6,670 nt of DNA from Coriobacteriales bacterium (lineage in GTDB: Bacteria; Actinomycetota; Coriobacteriia; Coriobacteriales; UBA8131): assembly GCA_031268525.1 (NCBI GenBank), contig JAIRXA010000146.1, forward strand, positions 1-6,670, given 5' to 3'. Below are positions 4,811 to 6,670 of the stretch, one piece after another. Under the pieces are notes generated by a model. It had not been told where the DNA came from. It did no database searches and worked only from the letters and a program-made list of their open reading frames with translations. A program made the translations under genes and the position numbers. Positions within the stretch are counted from its first letter, which is position 1. Every line of letters starts with the position of its first letter.

Positions 4811-6463
4811 TCAGCGGGCAGCGGCGTTCTTGCCAGCAAAATAGGCGTGCACAGCCGAGTAAGCGTTGCACAAACCCGGCACGACGTTTTGGTAACCGGA
4901 GCCCATGCGCCAACCAACACAGTTGCCAGCAGCATACAGTCCGGGAATCGTGTTCCAGTTCTTATCCACAACCTCAAGATTCCTGTTGACCTTCACGCCC
5001 GAGCTCATACCATAAAAAGCGTAGTTCTCCTTGTAGGCCTTAAACGGTGGCTGCTCGATGGGACTCATGTGCCACGGTGGTTTACCGAAGTCATCGTCTT
5101 TGCCAGCTCTGGCAAGCTCGTTGTAACGCTCGACGGTGGCGACAAGGTTCTCGGCAGGGATGTTAATCATGCCAGCAAGCTCTTCGAGCGTATCGGCTTC
5201 ATAAAACTCCGAGCCAGAAGCGATCATGTCCATGATTTCGCGGGTCATGCCCGGAATCGGCAGCAGCGGTGGCATATTAAAATCATCCGAAGCAACGATT
5301 TGCCAGACATAGTTCACGCCATCGGGCAACTCGTAGATCGGGAAGCTGGTGGACAGCGAGGAGTAGCACTCATTGAAGAAGCGCTTACCCTGGTTGTTGA
5401 CTGCCAACGGCGCCGCGAAGGAATAGCCGTCAATCGACCATGACTGGTAAGAGGGATCGATCTCCTCCATGATACCGCCTGCCCAGACCATCATCTTGTG
5501 GCCGATGCCGTCATCCATCTTCTCCTCAATGGTAACCGGCGCGGTGTCAGAGGCCTTGGCGTTGTAAGCGTTGTAGGTGTTGACGAAATGCGCCATCGAG
5601 GGGTAGCAGAAGTAGTTGACCATATCGACATTTCCGCCATAGGAACCGGCGCACATGATGACACCCTTGGCAGTATTGTACTGCACATAGGCGCCTTCAG
5701 GGTTGGTGCAGATGCAGCCGGTGACCACTCCGCTTTCGTCCTGAACAAGTTTACGAGCTGTGGTCTCAAAGACAACCTCGCCACCGTTGGCTTTGACCCA
5801 ATCATGGAAAGCATACACGAAGGCTTCCAAGCTGTCCCTTTCATTGGGATCGAAATCAACGTGGAAGGACACGATGTACTGATCGAGATCATTGGGCTCC
5901 AAGGCTTCACCCGTCATGATGCGTCCGGACAAACCGGCCGGCCCCAGAACGTCGGCCTCGATCTCGTCGAGAATTTCGCCGGAGTGATAGGCCCACAGAG
6001 CCACCAGACTGGCATCGACGCGCAGATTGCCCTCGTTGATAACCTGATTCATGACGCCGATCTCATCGTGGACTGGCTGGCCCCCTTCCTGCTGGTACCT
6101 GGAGTTAAAAAAGCCCACGCCGGAGCCGGAGATATGCGGGGAACCATTGCGCTCGATCATGACGACCTTGGCGCCATCCTTGACCGCCTTGTAAGCTGCG
6201 AGTACGCCAGCCATAGCCGACCCAACAACGAGAACATCGGTGTCGATCGTTGCGCTTATGTCTGCCTCGGCGATCTCCGGGGGCGTGCCAAGCCAATCGA
6301 CAGCCACCGGGCCACCTTCCGCGGGAGCTCCGCCACCGTCAGCTGGTGCCCCGCCCGAGTCGGTAGGCGAACAAGCCGCCAGACCACCGAGAGCTGCAGC
6401 ACCTCCTAACGCTGCCGCTCCGCCCAGAAACGCCCTTCTCGAAATTTTCCTCTCCTCTTCCAT
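4811..6463 (-). CDS. Tat-exported lipoprotein FAD-dependent oxidoreductase (fumarate reductase/KstD superfamily)
   Basis: The 550-residue protein starts with a twin-arginine signal (SRRAFLGG, 8-15), an Ala/Gly-rich hydrophobic stretch, and a lipobox LAAC with Cys31. It should be folded with FAD inside, exported by Tat and lipid-anchored to the outer face of the membrane. A Gly/Ala/Pro spacer (32-52) follows. The FAD-binding strand is DTDVLVVGSAMAG (74-86), with Ala83 in place of the middle Gly of GxGxxG, and Glu104 ends the second strand. DDGIGHKMMVWAGG (317-330) and NNQGKRFFNE (356-365) match family motifs; Arg361 corresponds to the proton-donating Arg of fumarate reductase. The C-terminal motif is GLYAAGNCVGWRMGSGYQNVVPG (508-530), not HGANRLGG, so fumarate is an unlikely substrate and a KstD-like or other enoate-type reaction is possible. 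There is no FMN-transfer or heme domain, so electrons must come from a separate carrier. GGGAGG lies about 6 bases before the ATG. The substrate is unknown. Confidence 0.88.
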   Translation of the reverse strand: MEEERKISRRAFLGGAAALGGAAALGGLAACSPTDSGGAPADGGGAPAEGGPVAVDWLGTPPEIAEADISATIDTDVLVVGSAMAGVLAAYKAVKDGAKVVMIERNGSPHISGSGVGFFNSRYQQEGGQPVHDEIGVMNQVINEGNLRVDASLVALWAYHSGEILDEIEADVLGPAGLSGRIMTGEALEPNDLDQYIVSFHVDFDPNERDSLEAFVYAFHDWVKANGGEVVFETTARKLVQDESGVVTGCICTNPEGAYVQYNTAKGVIMCAGSYGGNVDMVNYFCYPSMAHFVNTYNAYNAKASDTAPVTIEEKMDDGIGHKMMVWAGGIMEEIDPSYQSWSIDGYSFAAPLAVNNQGKRFFNECYSSLSTSFPIYELPDGVNYVWQIVASDDFNMPPLLPIPGMTREIMDMIASGSEFYEADTLEELAGMINIPAENLVATVERYNELARAGKDDDFGKPPWHMSPIEQPPFKAYKENYAFYGMSSGVKVNRNLEVVDKNWNTIPGLYAAGNCVGWRMGSGYQNVVPGLCNAYSAVHAYFAGKNAAAR

Positions 6464-6498
6464 GCTCTTCCTCCCTAGGAAACGATGTGCACAAGAAG

Positions 6499-6515
6499 TC
6501 GCCGCAATGCGGCGA
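6499..6515. promoter_or_regulatory. 17-base palindrome in the flavoprotein leader
   Basis: TCGCCGCA and TGCGGCGA flank a single central base, giving a perfect 8-bp palindrome 36 to 52 bases before the flavoprotein start. If the suggested -10 at 6529-6524 is right, it covers the first transcribed bases. It could be an operator for a dimeric regulator, a stabilising 5' hairpin, or a terminator for the gene upstream. The downstream CTTCTTG is a poor T-run, so the terminator option is weak. Confidence 0.5.
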
Positions 6516-6519
6516 TTAG

Positions 6520-6540
6520 GACCAGTATAAACCGCTGGTC
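6520..6540 (-). promoter_or_regulatory. Operator-like inverted repeat overlapping a -10 element
   Basis: GACCAG (6520-6525) and CTGGTC (6535-6540) are inverted arms separated by nine bases. On the minus strand TATACT at 6529-6524 is a good -10 box (5 of 6 matches) lying inside this repeat, about 60 bases before the flavoprotein ATG. No good -35 is seen 15 to 18 bases further upstream, which would suit a promoter that needs an activator. A regulator on the GACCAG arms would compete directly with RNA polymerase. This is inferred from sequence form only. Confidence 0.4.
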
Positions 6541-6560
6541 GATATAAGAGTAGAGGAGGT

Positions 6561-6591
6561 GAAACTATCCGAGAGGGGCGAAGCTATCCGA
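6561..6591. repeat. Imperfect direct repeat, about two helical turns apart
   Basis: GAAACTATCCGA (6561-6572) and GAAGCTATCCGA (6580-6591) differ at one base in twelve and are offset by 19 bases. They lie just upstream of the suggested flavoprotein promoter; the second overlaps the stop codon of the gene at the window's right edge. The spacing puts both on nearly the same face of the helix, as for an activator site, but a small local duplication is just as possible. Confidence 0.4.
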
Positions 6592-6670
6592 AAGCCTCAC
6601 ACAGGGCGTCAAGCAGGATAATCGCTGCGTGCTGCTCCTCGCGTGGGGAGAAGGCCTTGCCGTCGTCTGG
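6584..6670 (-). CDS. C-terminal end of an unidentified protein
   Basis: On the minus strand an open frame runs from the window edge to a TAG at 6586-6584, giving the last 28 residues: PDDGKAFSPREEQHAAI followed by ILLDALCEAFG. The mix of charged residues and an amphipathic helix looks like real protein, and the frame lies upstream of and parallel to the flavoprotein gene with a 120-base gap. Flavoproteins of this type often sit next to LuxR-type regulators, and FSPRE resembles the start of a LuxR helix-turn-helix. The rest of that domain is not there, so no family can be named. Confidence 0.5.
   Translation of the reverse strand, partial: PDDGKAFSPREEQHAAIILLDALCEAFG

Noticed and set aside
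4740..4913. N-terminal extension of AsnB by 58 residues from an upstream ATG in the same frame
   Set aside because: It would bury the catalytic Cys, which must become residue 1, and would run over the flavoprotein 3' end and the hairpin. The MCGICGF start with its Shine-Dalgarno is far better.
5498..6409. Long open frame (303 codons) on the + strand
   Set aside because: It lies wholly antisense to the flavoprotein gene, has no recognisable motifs and is explained by GC-rich codon use in the real gene. The + strand frames at 4218-4844 and 4847-5443 are rejected for the same reason.
6559..6621. Small + strand frame (20 codons) from a GTG right after an AGGAGG-like sequence
   Set aside because: The GTG overlaps the end of the AGGAGG, leaving no spacer, the frame is very short, and it overlaps the stop of the minus-strand gene. 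The AGGAGG is probably chance.

Overview
The window looks like the end of an assembled contig from a moderately GC-rich, anaerobic actinobacterium. The best guess is Coriobacteriia/Eggerthellaceae, because large Tat-exported FAD-dependent reductase-like flavoproteins without fused heme or FMN domains are typical of that group. This placement is inference; there is no rRNA or other marker gene here. The first 34 bases are a slightly mutated Illumina adapter, so position 1 is an assembly edge and not genomic DNA.

Layout, left to right. (1) 1-34 is adapter. (2) About 37-462 on + is the 3' part of a class I (GATase_3/GatD-like) glutamine amidotransferase-like gene, cut at its 5' end, with REP-like C-rich repeats at 69-120 just before the recognisable protein. 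(3) 463-564 is a convergent intergenic gap filled by a long hairpin repeat (485-532) and a duplicate of its loop. (4) 565-2610 on - is an asparagine-synthetase-like gene whose product starts Met-Ser-Gly-Ile and so lacks the Cys nucleophile of the glutaminase domain. (5) 2607-4739 on - is a canonical glutamine-dependent asparagine synthetase (asnB), joined to the previous gene by an ATGA overlap. (6) 4740-4810 is a short gap holding a 14-bp hairpin with a T-run that also buries the asnB ribosome binding site. (7) 4811-6463 on - is a Tat-exported lipoprotein flavoprotein of the fumarate reductase/KstD superfamily. (8) 6464-6583 is a leader/promoter region with two palindromes. (9) 6584-6670 on - is the last 28 codons of an unidentified gene.

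How it may work together: the flavoprotein is probably its own unit, a cell-surface oxidoreductase fed by membrane electron carriers, ended by the hairpin before asnB. asnB and its Cys-less partner are co-translated. The first can make ammonia from glutamine and amidate aspartate (or a similar carboxylate); the second keeps the ATP-pyrophosphatase synthetase site but not the glutaminase chemistry, so it must use free or partner-supplied ammonia, or another nucleophile. 

The most unusual theme is repeat DNA read in frame as protein. An 18-bp minisatellite encodes a Gln-Thr-rich linker in AsnB, and a 24-bp repeat encodes its Ala-Pro tail. A palindromic element related to the intergenic hairpin encodes part of a roughly 55-residue insertion in the glutaminase-like domain of the second synthetase. 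REP-like repeats lie in the frame of the amidotransferase fragment.
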